A program made the translations under genes and the position numbers. Below are positions 35,242 to 44,350 of a stretch of DNA of 64,000 nt, piece by piece. The stretch spans positions 2,731,610-2,795,609 of the forward strand of contig JANCMB010000001.1 in assembly GCA_031317595.1 (NCBI GenBank), read 5' to 3'. Source of the stretch: Glutamicibacter sp. PS (GTDB taxonomy: Bacteria; Actinomycetota; Actinomycetes; Actinomycetales; Micrococcaceae). How positions within the stretch are numbered: position 1 is the stretch's first letter; every line of letters begins with the position of its first letter. Under the pieces are notes generated by a model, which saw only the letters and a program-made list of their open reading frames with translations, did no database searches and was not told the DNA's origin.

Positions 35242-35347
35242 GGCTTCATCCTGCCACGCGGGATCGGGCGGGCACCTCCCCCTAACGGGTGATAATGCGC
35301 CGAGACCCCCGGGCGGCGGGTCGGATGGGCCGAATGTGGTGAAAGGT

Positions 35348-36124
35348 CTAAACGCCGAGGCCTGGCAATATCGGAGCCAGCGTGTAACTTACCGTCAGTG
35401 CGATCCCGTTATTGACCACGTGCATCATGTAGGCATAGGCCAGCGACTTGCCGGACAGGATGTAGGCCAGCGACATCAGTACCCCGAGGAAAAGGTAGGG
35501 CAAAACCTGCACGATATTGGTCAGTTCTCCCGAACCCACGAAATGGATCGACGCGAAGAGCACGGTGGATATGACCGCGCAGATCCACACGTTTACCCGA
35601 CGCGAGAGCTTGCCGATGAGCAGGTGACGGAAGAGGTATTCCTCCACGAAGGGGCCAAAGAGCGCGGTCACCGCAAACATCACCGGGAAGGGCACCACAC
35701 TCGTCATGGACTGCAGCGCCTGCTGATTCTCGCTGATTTCAGGACCACCGGCGAGCATGGCCACCGCCGCAGAAACGATAATGGTGGCAAACCAGCCCGC
35801 CGGTAGCATCAGCCATTTCACCCAGGGCAGGTAGCGCATGGTCGCGAAGGACTCAAAGAACTGCTGTCCGCACTGGATCATTGCCACGATGAAGAAGCCC
35901 GAGTACAGGATGAGGTTCACCCCGAACAAGGCCGCCTGGTCGCTCGGGAAAGCCTCCATATATCCCGGTATGAGGGTGAGCAGGGCCGCTCCCCCACCGA
36001 CAAAGAGGAGTAGGTACGCGAGCACCGTGAAAAAGTCTCCACTATGGAACCGGCCGGCATCGAATACCCTTTGACGTCGCCGCGGAGGGAAATATGCCGG
36101 AGGCCCAAACTGCGATTGCTGCAT
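35348..36124 (-). CDS. CPBP-family intramembrane metalloprotease
   Basis: A 258-residue membrane protein with all three family motifs: VEEYLFRHLLIGKL (E161, E162, R166), ASIHFVG (H194) and MMHVVNNG (H235, N239). This is the complete Rce1/CPBP active-site set, in contrast to the degenerate copy near 3 kb. The N-terminus is basic and cytosolic. Bacterial members act in peptide processing, immunity or protein secretion. The ATG at 36124 is used because the longer frame upstream is unrelated. Substrate unknown. Confidence 0.82.
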   Translation of the reverse strand: MQQSQFGPPAYFPPRRRQRVFDAGRFHSGDFFTVLAYLLLFVGGGAALLTLIPGYMEAFPSDQAALFGVNLILYSGFFIVAMIQCGQQFFESFATMRYLPWVKWLMLPAGWFATIIVSAAVAMLAGGPEISENQQALQSMTSVVPFPVMFAVTALFGPFVEEYLFRHLLIGKLSRRVNVWICAVISTVLFASIHFVGSGELTNIVQVLPYLFLGVLMSLAYILSGKSLAYAYMMHVVNNGIALTVSYTLAPILPGLGV

Positions 36125-36189
36125 GTTCCCTACCCTACCCAGTCCGCCTGTGAGTAGGCCTCTCAGACGTTGCGACGGCAAAATGTCGC

Positions 36190-36621
36190 TTACTTAGGCA
36201 AAAGGCGCGTTTGCCTCGCGAGAAGGAATCTTACAAGCAGCATTACCGACAAAGAGATTGTCGAAGCTCCAGCTGCAAGAGCAAGGCTCGTGCTCATCGT
36301 CAATGGGCCTGACTCCGGAAACACATCCGCAAGAAGTAGTCGCCAAAACACGCAAGGGATGATCGCTGCCGATAGCGACACCATGCTGGTCAAGATAGTG
36401 CCTCTGCGAGAACGAACGACCCAGCCCAGCCACGCCATCAGACTCGCGACTACGAGCCAGGGTATAAGAGGAAACGCGAGAGCCAACCATAGTTCGGGAT
36501 CGGGATATGCCCACCAGGGGGCACGGGCCACCAAAGGATCGATGACTAAGAGTAAGGCACCCATGACCAGCCCACACGCCAATGGCACGTACCGCCACTT
36601 GCCACTCTTTACCCATTGCAT
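36190..36621 (-). CDS. Hypothetical four-helix membrane protein
   Basis: A 143-residue protein with about four hydrophobic helices (VPLACGLVMGALLLVI; LWLALAFPLIPWLVVASLMAWLGWVV; GTILTSMVSLSAAIIPCVFWRLLL; LALAAGASTISLSVMLLVRFLL), no signal peptide and a basic end. Base composition is less GC-rich here than next door. No family is recognised. It is 65 bp upstream of the CPBP gene on the same strand. The ATG at 36621 is chosen over the GTG two codons earlier. Confidence 0.5.
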   Translation of the reverse strand: MQWVKSGKWRYVPLACGLVMGALLLVIDPLVARAPWWAYPDPELWLALAFPLIPWLVVASLMAWLGWVVRSRRGTILTSMVSLSAAIIPCVFWRLLLADVFPESGPLTMSTSLALAAGASTISLSVMLLVRFLLARQTRLLPK

Positions 36622-36897
36622 GCCCACGAAACCGCCTTCGGATCTTTCGTCATCAGAGCAAGTGTAAGTGCAGCAGGAATTTCAGTACTGGGCCAATGTC
36701 GCTTGCACTTCCGCTACCCTTCAAGGTCGATAGTCCATGTCGCGGGAAGACCACAATCATGGCGAACCGACCGCATCCTCAGGTAGCGTCCCCTGGCTGG
36801 AGCACAACACACCGTGGCGATTCAGTAGGGCCACGCCGATACCCCGCGACGAAGAGTCTCCGCGGGACATTGGCGGGCCCGGTACCGTGATGGCGGG
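36622..36897. other. Non-coding gap, nothing recognised
   Basis: About 275 bases between a small membrane protein start and the amidase stop. Reading frames here are short and unlike proteins. A weak CCCGCG/CGCGGG repeat near 36842-36870 lacks a T-tract. I see no RNA gene or clear terminator. Confidence 0.5.
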
Positions 36898-38904
36898 CTA
36901 CGCCTCGGCGAAGGCGCCGGCCGCGCGACCGGAGGCGTTGACCACATGAGCCACGGCCAACACCTGACTGATCACCGGGTTGCTGGCGATCTCGGCCGGC
37001 ATAATTTCCGGTCCGATAATGGCGCTGGCTTCCCAGCGATCCCCGTCGCGGGTGGTGGCGGTCTGCTCTCCGTTGATGGTCAGCTGCACCTGGGCCCCGT
37101 CGGCCTGCGTTACGGTACCGATGACGGTCACCAGCCGGGCCCCCTCGTTGTACGCGGGCTCGTGGACGCGCAGCTCCTCAATGGCGATCTCCGGCACCGG
37201 ACCCTGAGCCGAACGCTCATGCAAGGGCAGCGTGTCGGTGGGCAGCTCCGGGGCCAGCGCCGGAACACCACGCAGCCGCGCGGCCGCGTCAAAGGCGTAG
37301 CCGTAGGCGAGCAGGTTGCTATCGTCATAGGCCGCGCCGGCGATGGTCAGGCCCACCGGCATGTCGATGTCCTCCATAATGCCCATGGGTACCGTGATCG
37401 AGGGGATACCGAAGTGGCGCAGCACGTAATTGCCATTGGAGAAGAACACGCCATTGGCCCAGGCCTTATCCGCGGATTCCGGATTCACGTCCGCATCGGC
37501 GGGAGCCACGTCGGCATTGGCCGGGAAGACGATGCCGTCTAACTCCAGCTCGGCCAGCCAGTCCTCGAAGTACTCCTTACGCATGGCCTCCAGGGCGTGG
37601 AGGGCCTCGGAGAAGCCCGGCAGCTCGGAGGCGATGGCGCGCCCCTGCCCGGCCAGCGCCACCATATCGCGGTAGCGGTTCTCATAGTCTTCGACCTCTT
37701 CGTAGCGGTCGGGTAGCGAACCGGCCGGGGCCGGGAAGATCTGCAGGTGATCCACATCGGCCAGCCGGTTGAGCTTCGGGTCGTTATTGGCACGCAGGAA
37801 GGCATCCCAGCCGTAGGCCAGCAGCTCGTTGAACTCGCGGTCCATCCAGCCCTCGGGCAGGGTGCCTAGCGCGGCCAGGCTTTCTCCGCCCGGCGTGGCA
37901 CCCTCGTACTTCTCCACCACCGGCAGGTCCACTTCGATCACCTCGGCGCCGAGTTCCTCGAGCTTGGCCTTGGCCTGCTCCCAGAGCGTGAGCACGCTGG
38001 GGCGTACCTCGATGGGGAAGTTCGCATCCTTGCCCAAGTACATTTTTGGGGCACCAAAACGTTTACCCTGCAGTGCTTGGCCGTCGCCGAGGGCGCGGTA
38101 GCTGGCCGGACGCACCTCGCTCAGCGGAGGAAGTTCGACGGCCTTTTGGTCGCGCCAGAAGTCGCCGGTGGTGATCTCGTCCTCGGCCACCAGCACGTCG
38201 AGCACGCGCAACATGTCCGCCATGGTGCGCGTGTGCGGTACCACCACGTCGCGGGTGGGGAACAGCGGCCAGTTACCGCGAATGGAAATCACGCCGCGCG
38301 AAGGGGTGTAGGCGCACAGCGAGTTGTTCGAGGCCGGGCTGCGTCCCGAGGAGACGGTTTCTTCGCCCATGCCAAAGGCGCTCATATTCGCGGCGGTGGA
38401 GACCCCGGAGCCGTTGGAGGAACCGGAGGCGAAGGCGGCTGGCAGGAAGTTGGTGTTGTACGGGCTTTCGGCGCGTCCGTACACGCCGCGCTGCATGCCA
38501 CCGTCGGCCATTGGCGGCATATTGGTTTTGCCGACGAGCACGCCACCGGCTTGGCGCAGCTGCCCCACGCTGAAGGCGTCGAACTGTGATTCGAGGTCCT
38601 TGAAGGCCGGCGAGCCGCTGGCTACGGTGAGGCCGCGGGCCATGTAGCTGTCCTTGACGGTGAAGGGCACGCCCTCGAGTTCGCGGGCGGTTCCGGCGAC
38701 TCGGCGCTCATCGGCGGCAGCGGCTTCGGCGAAGAGCTCGGGATTCAGCACGGGCACGGCGTTGAAGCGAATGCCGGAGCGGTCGTAGCGTCCGATGCGG
38801 GCCAAGTAGGCGCTGACTAGTTCCACCGAGGTAGTGGCGCCGGTCTCGAGCGCCTGAGTAATCTCGTCGATTCCGGCCTCGATGAGGTTGAACGGTGTTG
38901 CCAT
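36898..38904 (-). CDS. Amidase-signature family hydrolase with C-terminal extension
   Basis: A 668-residue amidase. The Ser-cisSer-Lys triad is visible as K84 (GVPFTVKDS), the GSSNGSG loop (161-167) and the nucleophile near S186 in EETVSSGRSP, a variant of the common DTGGSIR. About 100 residues after the catalytic domain (LRVHEPAYNEGARLVTVIGTV onward) look like a beta-strand domain not present in GatA. The substrate is unknown. The gene is divergent from a TetR regulator, which probably represses it. Most likely a cytosolic amide hydrolase of nitrogen or xenobiotic use. Confidence 0.85.
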   Translation of the reverse strand: MATPFNLIEAGIDEITQALETGATTSVELVSAYLARIGRYDRSGIRFNAVPVLNPELFAEAAAADERRVAGTARELEGVPFTVKDSYMARGLTVASGSPAFKDLESQFDAFSVGQLRQAGGVLVGKTNMPPMADGGMQRGVYGRAESPYNTNFLPAAFASGSSNGSGVSTAANMSAFGMGEETVSSGRSPASNNSLCAYTPSRGVISIRGNWPLFPTRDVVVPHTRTMADMLRVLDVLVAEDEITTGDFWRDQKAVELPPLSEVRPASYRALGDGQALQGKRFGAPKMYLGKDANFPIEVRPSVLTLWEQAKAKLEELGAEVIEVDLPVVEKYEGATPGGESLAALGTLPEGWMDREFNELLAYGWDAFLRANNDPKLNRLADVDHLQIFPAPAGSLPDRYEEVEDYENRYRDMVALAGQGRAIASELPGFSEALHALEAMRKEYFEDWLAELELDGIVFPANADVAPADADVNPESADKAWANGVFFSNGNYVLRHFGIPSITVPMGIMEDIDMPVGLTIAGAAYDDSNLLAYGYAFDAAARLRGVPALAPELPTDTLPLHERSAQGPVPEIAIEELRVHEPAYNEGARLVTVIGTVTQADGAQVQLTINGEQTATTRDGDRWEASAIIGPEIMPAEIASNPVISQVLAVAHVVNASGRAAGAFAEA

Positions 38905-38985
38905 GTGTTCGTGTTCCTTCGAATCTGTCGATATCCGGTCTTGCCAGCGGTGTGGCTGCGACCGGTGGAGTGCTCACATCCATTA

Positions 38986-39014
38986 TTGACTGGATTTTCA
39001 GTTAAGCATAGTCT
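38986..39014. promoter_or_regulatory. Inverted repeat and promoter-like elements between amidase and tetR genes
   Basis: TTGACTG (38986-38992) and CAGTTAA (38999-39005) form a 7-bp inverted repeat with one mismatch. The same TTGACT is a good -35 on the plus strand, with TAGTCT at 39009-39014 as a weak -10 after 17 bp. A TetR dimer bound here would cover the promoter. Confidence 0.5.
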
Positions 39015-39114
39015 GGCACCGAAAAAAGTTGTCGACCAGATCAAAACTTTCCCGCCGGCAGACAGCCTCGCTAGGGTTGTTTCCAGTAGTCGCGAACGAA
39101 AATTGGAGTGGAAT

Positions 39115-39678
39115 ATGGCCGCCGGAAACCCGGAACGCATTTTGGCCGCCTGTGCGGCCTGCATTGCCGAGCACGGGGTGCGCGGCCTGCGCGTCACCGA
39201 CGTCGCCAAACGAGCCGGCGTCTCCTCGGGGCTGTTGTATTACCACTTTGAAGATCGCGACGGCCTGCTGGCCGCCACCCTGGAATATGTCAACGCCACA
39301 TCACTGGCCTCACGGCAGGGACAGGAGGCCACCGGGGAACAGGCCGCGGCCGAAATCACGCGTCGACTGCTGGCCGAAATCGACGAAGACCCCGAAGTGC
39401 GAGGGAACTCCATCGTGTGGAACGAGATCCGGGCTATCGCCGTGTTTGAGCAGACGTTGGCCGGACATTTGGCCAACTCCACCAGCGCCTGGCAGGGTGT
39501 AATCCGAGACCTGGTCACCAGTCACGGCGTCACCGATCCGGCCGTGGCCGAACGTAGCGCACTACTGTTGACCGCCTTAGTTGAAGGGCTCTCCGGACGA
39601 TGGCTCAGCGGACAGATCGGCGCGGCCGAAGCACGTGAGGCGCTGGAAGCCGGCATCTCGGCCCTGTTGCGGACCTAA
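39115..39678 (+). CDS. TetR-family transcriptional regulator
   Basis: A 187-residue TetR protein. The helix-turn-helix is ILAACAACIAEHGVRGLRVTD, then VAKRAGVSSGLLYYHFEDRDGLL. The ligand domain is helical and includes a TetR_C_6-like region. The ATG at 39115 follows TTGGAGTGG. A longer frame from 38905 would cross the promoter. It is divergent from the amidase gene, its probable target. Confidence 0.9.
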   Translation: MAAGNPERILAACAACIAEHGVRGLRVTDVAKRAGVSSGLLYYHFEDRDGLLAATLEYVNATSLASRQGQEATGEQAAAEITRRLLAEIDEDPEVRGNSIVWNEIRAIAVFEQTLAGHLANSTSAWQGVIRDLVTSHGVTDPAVAERSALLLTALVEGLSGRWLSGQIGAAEAREALEAGISALLRT

Positions 39679-39775
39679 GATCACGCGATGGCGTTTACGG
39701 AAACTTTACCGGCACCCAATCGCGTGTACACGCCGAACACCATTGAGTGTCATGCACGGCCGTTAGCGTCGTGCC

Positions 39776-40288
39776 ATGACGATTACCACCTTGGCACCGG
39801 ACACCCTCTACACCATGGATGCGGTGTTCTTTGACTTCACCGCAGCGCTACGTCCGGAAACCGGCGGCGATCCCGCAGGGTCTGCGGCGGACCGTATCGA
39901 CGAATCCGCCCGCCAGTTGGTGCGGTCGCTCTACCGTGCCGGCGTAAAGATTGCCGTGCTCGGTGCCGCTACCGAGGCCCAGCTCCTACCGGTCTTGCGC
40001 CGAGCCGGGATTCTCGAACTGATCAGCGTCATCGTTACCACCGAAGAACTCCCCGGACACCCTCCACATGTTTCCGCCGCGGCACTGGCTGCTCGGCAGC
40101 TTGGCCTGAACGAATCGAGACGAGTGGCGGTGTTTGCCGATACCCTCACCGGGGTACAAGATGCCGTTCAAGAGGGCATGAATACGATTGCAGTAAGTGG
40201 TTGCAACCCGCCGCTGGCCTTCGAACTGACTACCCAGCTGGTCGTACCGCGCATCAACCTCGACTGCCTTAGTTTGAAATTGACCTAA
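39776..40288 (+). CDS. HAD-like protein with degenerate catalytic motif
   Basis: A 170-residue protein with a HAD-like Rossmann pattern: MDAVFFDFTAALRP in place of DxDGTL, IAVLGAATEAQLLPVLRRAG as the motif II region, and RVAVFADTLTGVQDAVQEGMNTIAVSG as the acidic motif IV region. The second catalytic Asp and the motif III lysine are not evident, so it may be a non-catalytic relative. Its TAA abuts the stop of the convergent KtrA gene with no gap. Confidence 0.5.
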   Translation: MTITTLAPDTLYTMDAVFFDFTAALRPETGGDPAGSAADRIDESARQLVRSLYRAGVKIAVLGAATEAQLLPVLRRAGILELISVIVTTEELPGHPPHVSAAALAARQLGLNESRRVAVFADTLTGVQDAVQEGMNTIAVSGCNPPLAFELTTQLVVPRINLDCLSLKLT

Positions 40289-40987
40289 TCAGTCAGGCAA
40301 TTGCCCAAACGCCTCGGTATCCTTGGTGGGACCGAGCACTAGGATGCGCTCACCGGGACGCAGCACGGTGGCCGCATCGGCGTTCTGCCACCTACCGTCG
40401 GCATCCGCACGCGCGGCTATAGTCACACCATAGTGTTTCCGCAGATTGCTATCTCCCAGTCGCAGCCCGTGCAAGACTTTCGGAGCGGTCATCTTGACCA
40501 TGGCGTAGCCACGGTCGATCTCCACGTAATCCATCATCGAACCACGTACCAGGTGGGCCACCCGGCGACCCATGTCCTTGTCCGGATAGACAATGTGGTG
40601 CACCCCGAGTTGCTCGAGTATGAGTCCGTGCTGGTCATCGTGTGCCTTGGCCCAGATCTCCGGGATACCCATCTTCAGCAGCTTCGAGCAGGCCAGGATC
40701 GAGGATTGCAGGTGGCTACCAATGGCCACGACCACGCGATCGAAATCGGCCAGCGAAAGCTGCTCCAGAGTTTCCATCTTGGCCGCGTCGGCGCGGACCA
40801 CCTGGGTCAGTTCGCCGTTCAGCCCCTGCACCGTCTCCTCGTTCGCGTCGATGCCCAGCACACTGGCGCCGGTGCTCATCAGCTCCAGGGCCAGCGAGGT
40901 TCCAAAGCGCCCGAGTCCGAGCACGGCCACCGAATCTGCCTGGGAGATCTTCTTGGCGGTGCTGCGCCCGCCGATAATGCTAACCAA
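40289..40987 (-). CDS. ktrA: Potassium uptake regulatory subunit KtrA (TrkA-type RCK)
   Basis: A 232-residue RCK protein with an N-terminal Rossmann nucleotide site (VAVLGLGRFGTSLALELM, then GIDAN) and a C-terminal TrkA_C domain. It gates the KtrB channel in response to ATP/ADP or c-di-AMP. I place the start at a TTG (40987) because AAGGAAAGG lies just upstream and the family homology starts there. This makes it overlap the ktrB stop by eight bases. The upstream extension to 41071 has no family sequence. Confidence 0.85.
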   Translation of the reverse strand: MVSIIGGRSTAKKISQADSVAVLGLGRFGTSLALELMSTGASVLGIDANEETVQGLNGELTQVVRADAAKMETLEQLSLADFDRVVVAIGSHLQSSILACSKLLKMGIPEIWAKAHDDQHGLILEQLGVHHIVYPDKDMGRRVAHLVRGSMMDYVEIDRGYAMVKMTAPKVLHGLRLGDSNLRKHYGVTIAARADADGRWQNADAATVLRPGERILVLGPTKDTEAFGQLPD

Positions 40988-42350
40988 TTGCTGGCCTTTC
41001 CTTGGGAAGTTCGTAGACGAGTTTCTTATCGCGCAGCGCGAGCGCCGAGCCCAGAGAGAGCACCCCGACACGGCCGAGGTACATCAAAGCAATGAGGACC
41101 ACCTGCCCGCTGGTGGGCAGGTCCGGGGTCATCCCGGTGGACAATCCCACGGTGGCGAAGGCGGAGGTGGCCTCGAAGAGGCATTCGTCGAGGCTGTAGT
41201 CGGTGATCAGCAGCAGGGCCATGGTTCCGGCGAATACGGCGGCCACGGCCAGCAACACCACCGAGATGGCCTGGCGATGCACGGCGCGCGAGAGCCTTTT
41301 GCCGAAGATGTTCACCGCGCCCTCGCCGCGCAGCTCGGTGATCAGCACGAAAAACAGCACCGCGAAGGTGGTGATCTTGATGCCGCCGGCGGTGCCGGCC
41401 GGACCTCCGCCGATAAACATCATCACGTCCATGCCCAGCCAAGTGGCTGGGTGCATCTGCGAAATGTCAAGGGAGTTGAAGCCAGCGGTGCGCACCTGAA
41501 CCGAGTGGAAGAATCCAACCAACAGCTTCTCGGAGATGGGCATGGGGCCCAAGGTGTTGGGGTTGCTCCATTCCATCACGGTAATGAAAAACATGCCGCC
41601 GGCAAGCAACACCGTGGTGCCCACGAGCACCAGCTTCGTATTCATCGACCACTTCAACCGGTTACGGGCGTATTTGCGCAATTGCAGCAGCACCGGGAAT
41701 CCAAGCCCTCCGAGAATGATGGCCGCAGCGATCGGCAAGCAGATCCACGGATCGGAGGCAAAGCCCATGAGGCTGTCGGGAAAGAGCGCGAAACCAGCAT
41801 TGTTGAAGGCCGAGACCGCGTGGAAAATGCCCAACTGTACCGAGCGCAGCAGCGAATATTCGTAGCCGATGAAGTACCGCGCGCTCAGCAGCACCGCCAC
41901 GGCGCCTTCGATCAGCGCCGTGGTTTTCACGATGCCCCAGACGGTACCGCGCACGTCGTTCCCTTGCACGCCACGTGCCTCGGTCTGGGTGGTCATCCTC
42001 GTGCGCAAGCTCAGCTTGCCTAGGATACTCAACGAGACCAACGACGCAATGAGCATAATCCCCATGCCACCGATCTGGATCAGCGCCAAGATCACAGACT
42101 GCCCGAAGCCGGAAAAGTCATTGGGCGTATCCAAGACGACCAGGCCGGTGACGCAGACCGCCGAGGTTGCGGTGAACAGCGCGTCGATCAGCGCAATCGG
42201 CTGCCCGTCGGCCGAGGCCCACGGCAATGCCAGTAACAGGGTACCGAGCAAGATGGTGCCGGCGAATCCCCCGGCGACGATGCGCGCGGGTCGAGCCACG
42301 ACGCTGGCGCCGGAAATCCGCAATCGAGGTTTGCCGTGCATGCGGCCCAT
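40980..42350 (-). CDS. ktrB: Potassium uptake channel KtrB (TrkH/KtrB family)
   Basis: A 456-residue K+ transporter with four pore-loop repeats, visible as TSAVCVTGLVV, SAFNNAGFALF, GPAGTAGGIKI and SAFATVGLSTG; each glycine belongs to the selectivity filter. Together with KtrA it forms the Na+-dependent K+ uptake system in the membrane. It is the first gene of a two-gene operon with ktrA. Confidence 0.92.
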   Translation of the reverse strand: MGRMHGKPRLRISGASVVARPARIVAGGFAGTILLGTLLLALPWASADGQPIALIDALFTATSAVCVTGLVVLDTPNDFSGFGQSVILALIQIGGMGIMLIASLVSLSILGKLSLRTRMTTQTEARGVQGNDVRGTVWGIVKTTALIEGAVAVLLSARYFIGYEYSLLRSVQLGIFHAVSAFNNAGFALFPDSLMGFASDPWICLPIAAAIILGGLGFPVLLQLRKYARNRLKWSMNTKLVLVGTTVLLAGGMFFITVMEWSNPNTLGPMPISEKLLVGFFHSVQVRTAGFNSLDISQMHPATWLGMDVMMFIGGGPAGTAGGIKITTFAVLFFVLITELRGEGAVNIFGKRLSRAVHRQAISVVLLAVAAVFAGTMALLLITDYSLDECLFEATSAFATVGLSTGMTPDLPTSGQVVLIALMYLGRVGVLSLGSALALRDKKLVYELPKERPAIG

Positions 42351-42444
42351 AACCTACCTGTGTTCTCGTATCTGCCTTTCGCATTGTGCGAAAAGGCCCT
42401 ACGAATGGATGATCATACGCCTACCGAGCACCCCGTCAAACGTT

Positions 42445-42487
42445 AGTTGCGCCACACCGTGACGCTGGTGTCCAGCGCGGCGCAACT
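42445..42487 (-). terminator. Possible terminator downstream of metallophosphoesterase gene
   Basis: A 9-bp stem AGTTGCGCC/GGCGCAACT (42445-42453 with 42479-42487) holds an inner ACACC/GGTGT pair. On the minus strand it starts just after the stop of the metallophosphoesterase gene. The following T-run is weak. Confidence 0.5.
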
Positions 42488-42493
42488 CGTGGC

Positions 42494-44074
42494 CTAGCGC
42501 TGGTTAGGCACCGGGATGTCGATGGACTTGATCAGTTCCTGACTGATGAAGTCCCATGCCTCAACGCGTATACGATCATCGAAGGTCTTCACCCGAAGGC
42601 CGGAGGCGCGCTCTCCGGGCAAAGCCACCTCGCCGTAGTCGCCGCCGAGGGTATATTCGTTGGCCAACGCCCCGGTGTTAACCACCATGGGTCCTCGCTT
42701 AGTGTGCTGGGCGTCGGCTCCGCCGTGGTACTCGGCGGCCCAATCGTCCAAGCGCAACGACCAGTGGGTGTGGCTCGTGAATAGCACGACATTGGGATTA
42801 TCGGCGAGTAGTTGCTTGAACTTTTCACGGTGGGGCCCAAAATCGTCGCGGTAGAAATTGATGAAGGTGCCCGAAACGCTGTTGTCCAGCACATAGTGAC
42901 TGAAAAGTAGCACCGGTTTGTTCCGCGATTTCCAGTAGGTGAGTCGTTCTTCGAGCCAGGCCAGTTGCGCCTCGGAGAACTCAACGAAGGGCCCAGACCC
43001 GGTTTTCTCGTTGTAGTCATAGCCTTCGCTCCCGATCACCAGCATCGGCGTCTCACCGATCATCTGTTCCTGCCACACCTTGTCCTGTTCGGTGTATTTC
43101 AAGAAACGTTGCAAGTAGGTCTGAGAACCTTCGCGCCCATAAAACTCATGGTTTCCATTGGCATAAAAGATCTGGCCGGAATCGTGCCCTTGGCTTGATT
43201 CCAAGGCCTGGGTGAACGCCTCCCAATTCGCGGTACTGCCCTGGCTGACGATATCCCCGTTAATCATTAGGGCGTCGGCCGGGTCGGGAAGTGAATTTAG
43301 TAGCGGCAACGCATTGTCCGTGAGGTGTCGATTGCCGGTGGCACCCTGGATATCGCTGACCACATCGAGCACACCGGTGGGCTTGGCACTGGTTTCCGGT
43401 AGCGGCGCGACCACCTCGACGTTATCGATCGCCCAGAACCAGTTGTTCGCCGAATCGCGATAGTTGAACTCGAAATTCACTTTCTTCACCCCCTGCGGGA
43501 CGGTGAAGCGTACGACTTCGCGCTTGGAGGCCACATCCTTGCCTGCATTATCGGATGCCGACGAACGGTCATAGTTAAGCACAGTTTGTGGGCGCTGTCC
43601 CGGCATATTCATGACGACGTCCGCGCGTTGTTTTCCGCGTCCCTGCCGGTAGTGGCTGTCGAAGCGAAGCTCATAGGTGCCTCCGGCCTCCACCGGAATC
43701 ATCGGGGTTTTCATGTGGCTGGAGAATAAACCATTCGCAGGTGCATTCTGGTCACTTTCGACCACGGCCATCGGACCGGCGGCGCGAGTGAATGACTGAC
43801 GCAAGTCAGTGCCCCACCGTTGCACAAATTCATCGCGGGTATGAAGTGTGAAACCCTCCCACCCTTGAGCCATTCCCTCGGTGTTCTCGTGGTTGACGGA
43901 CCAGCCACGCGGGATAGTTCCTTGATCAAATCCCTCGAACCACACACGGTGCTCGGTGAAGCTGCGGTCGGCCCCGTCGCTTCCGGGCGGGGCGGCAAAC
44001 GCAGTTGTAGGGACAAGAGGTAGCAGTACCGCAGCTGCGAGGCCGGAAGCCAGGGTTCGGCGAGTGAATTTCAT
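42494..44074 (-). CDS. Tat-type secreted metallophosphoesterase with N-terminal carbohydrate-binding-like domain
   Basis: A 526-residue exported protein. The signal MKFTRRTLASGLAAA has a twin arginine and ends TAFAAPPG. Residues about 40-240 form a lectin/CBM-like beta domain (YELRFDSHYRQGRGKQ, KVNFEFNYRDSANNWFWAIDNV). A calcineurin-like phosphoesterase domain follows: VVSDIQGA, INGDIVSQG, YANGNHEFYG, LLFSHYV and FTSHTHW, the metal-binding set. It hydrolyses a phosphoester outside the cell. The ATG at 44074 has AAGGA upstream. It adds to the extracellular phosphatases in this window. Confidence 0.88.
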   Translation of the reverse strand: MKFTRRTLASGLAAAVLLPLVPTTAFAAPPGSDGADRSFTEHRVWFEGFDQGTIPRGWSVNHENTEGMAQGWEGFTLHTRDEFVQRWGTDLRQSFTRAAGPMAVVESDQNAPANGLFSSHMKTPMIPVEAGGTYELRFDSHYRQGRGKQRADVVMNMPGQRPQTVLNYDRSSASDNAGKDVASKREVVRFTVPQGVKKVNFEFNYRDSANNWFWAIDNVEVVAPLPETSAKPTGVLDVVSDIQGATGNRHLTDNALPLLNSLPDPADALMINGDIVSQGSTANWEAFTQALESSQGHDSGQIFYANGNHEFYGREGSQTYLQRFLKYTEQDKVWQEQMIGETPMLVIGSEGYDYNEKTGSGPFVEFSEAQLAWLEERLTYWKSRNKPVLLFSHYVLDNSVSGTFINFYRDDFGPHREKFKQLLADNPNVVLFTSHTHWSLRLDDWAAEYHGGADAQHTKRGPMVVNTGALANEYTLGGDYGEVALPGERASGLRVKTFDDRIRVEAWDFISQELIKSIDIPVPNQR

Positions 44075-44350
44075 GGAGCATCCTTGATCTGAGGTCGTTG
44101 CCACACATGTGGAACCTGTCCCTACAAGTCAGCCAGTCACAGATGGCCAGTTCGCGACCGGAATGTGTACGGGACCCAAACCGGGTGGCCGCCACGGCGA
44201 ACACTTGGTAAACGATGGTGAGGAACGGCCTAGGCGGCATGCCGATGTGACGGATTGGAAGCCGACGCGCGGAGTCCCGCGGCCTATTCACCGCGAAGAT
44301 CAAGCGATAGGGTACGAATTAACTTCCCCCACCCAAGGACGGTGCGCACC

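Noticed and set aside
40593-42023. 476-codon open frame opposite ktrB and ktrA
   Set aside because: Ser/Gln/His-rich low-complexity product; KtrB pore loops on the other strand are unmistakable.
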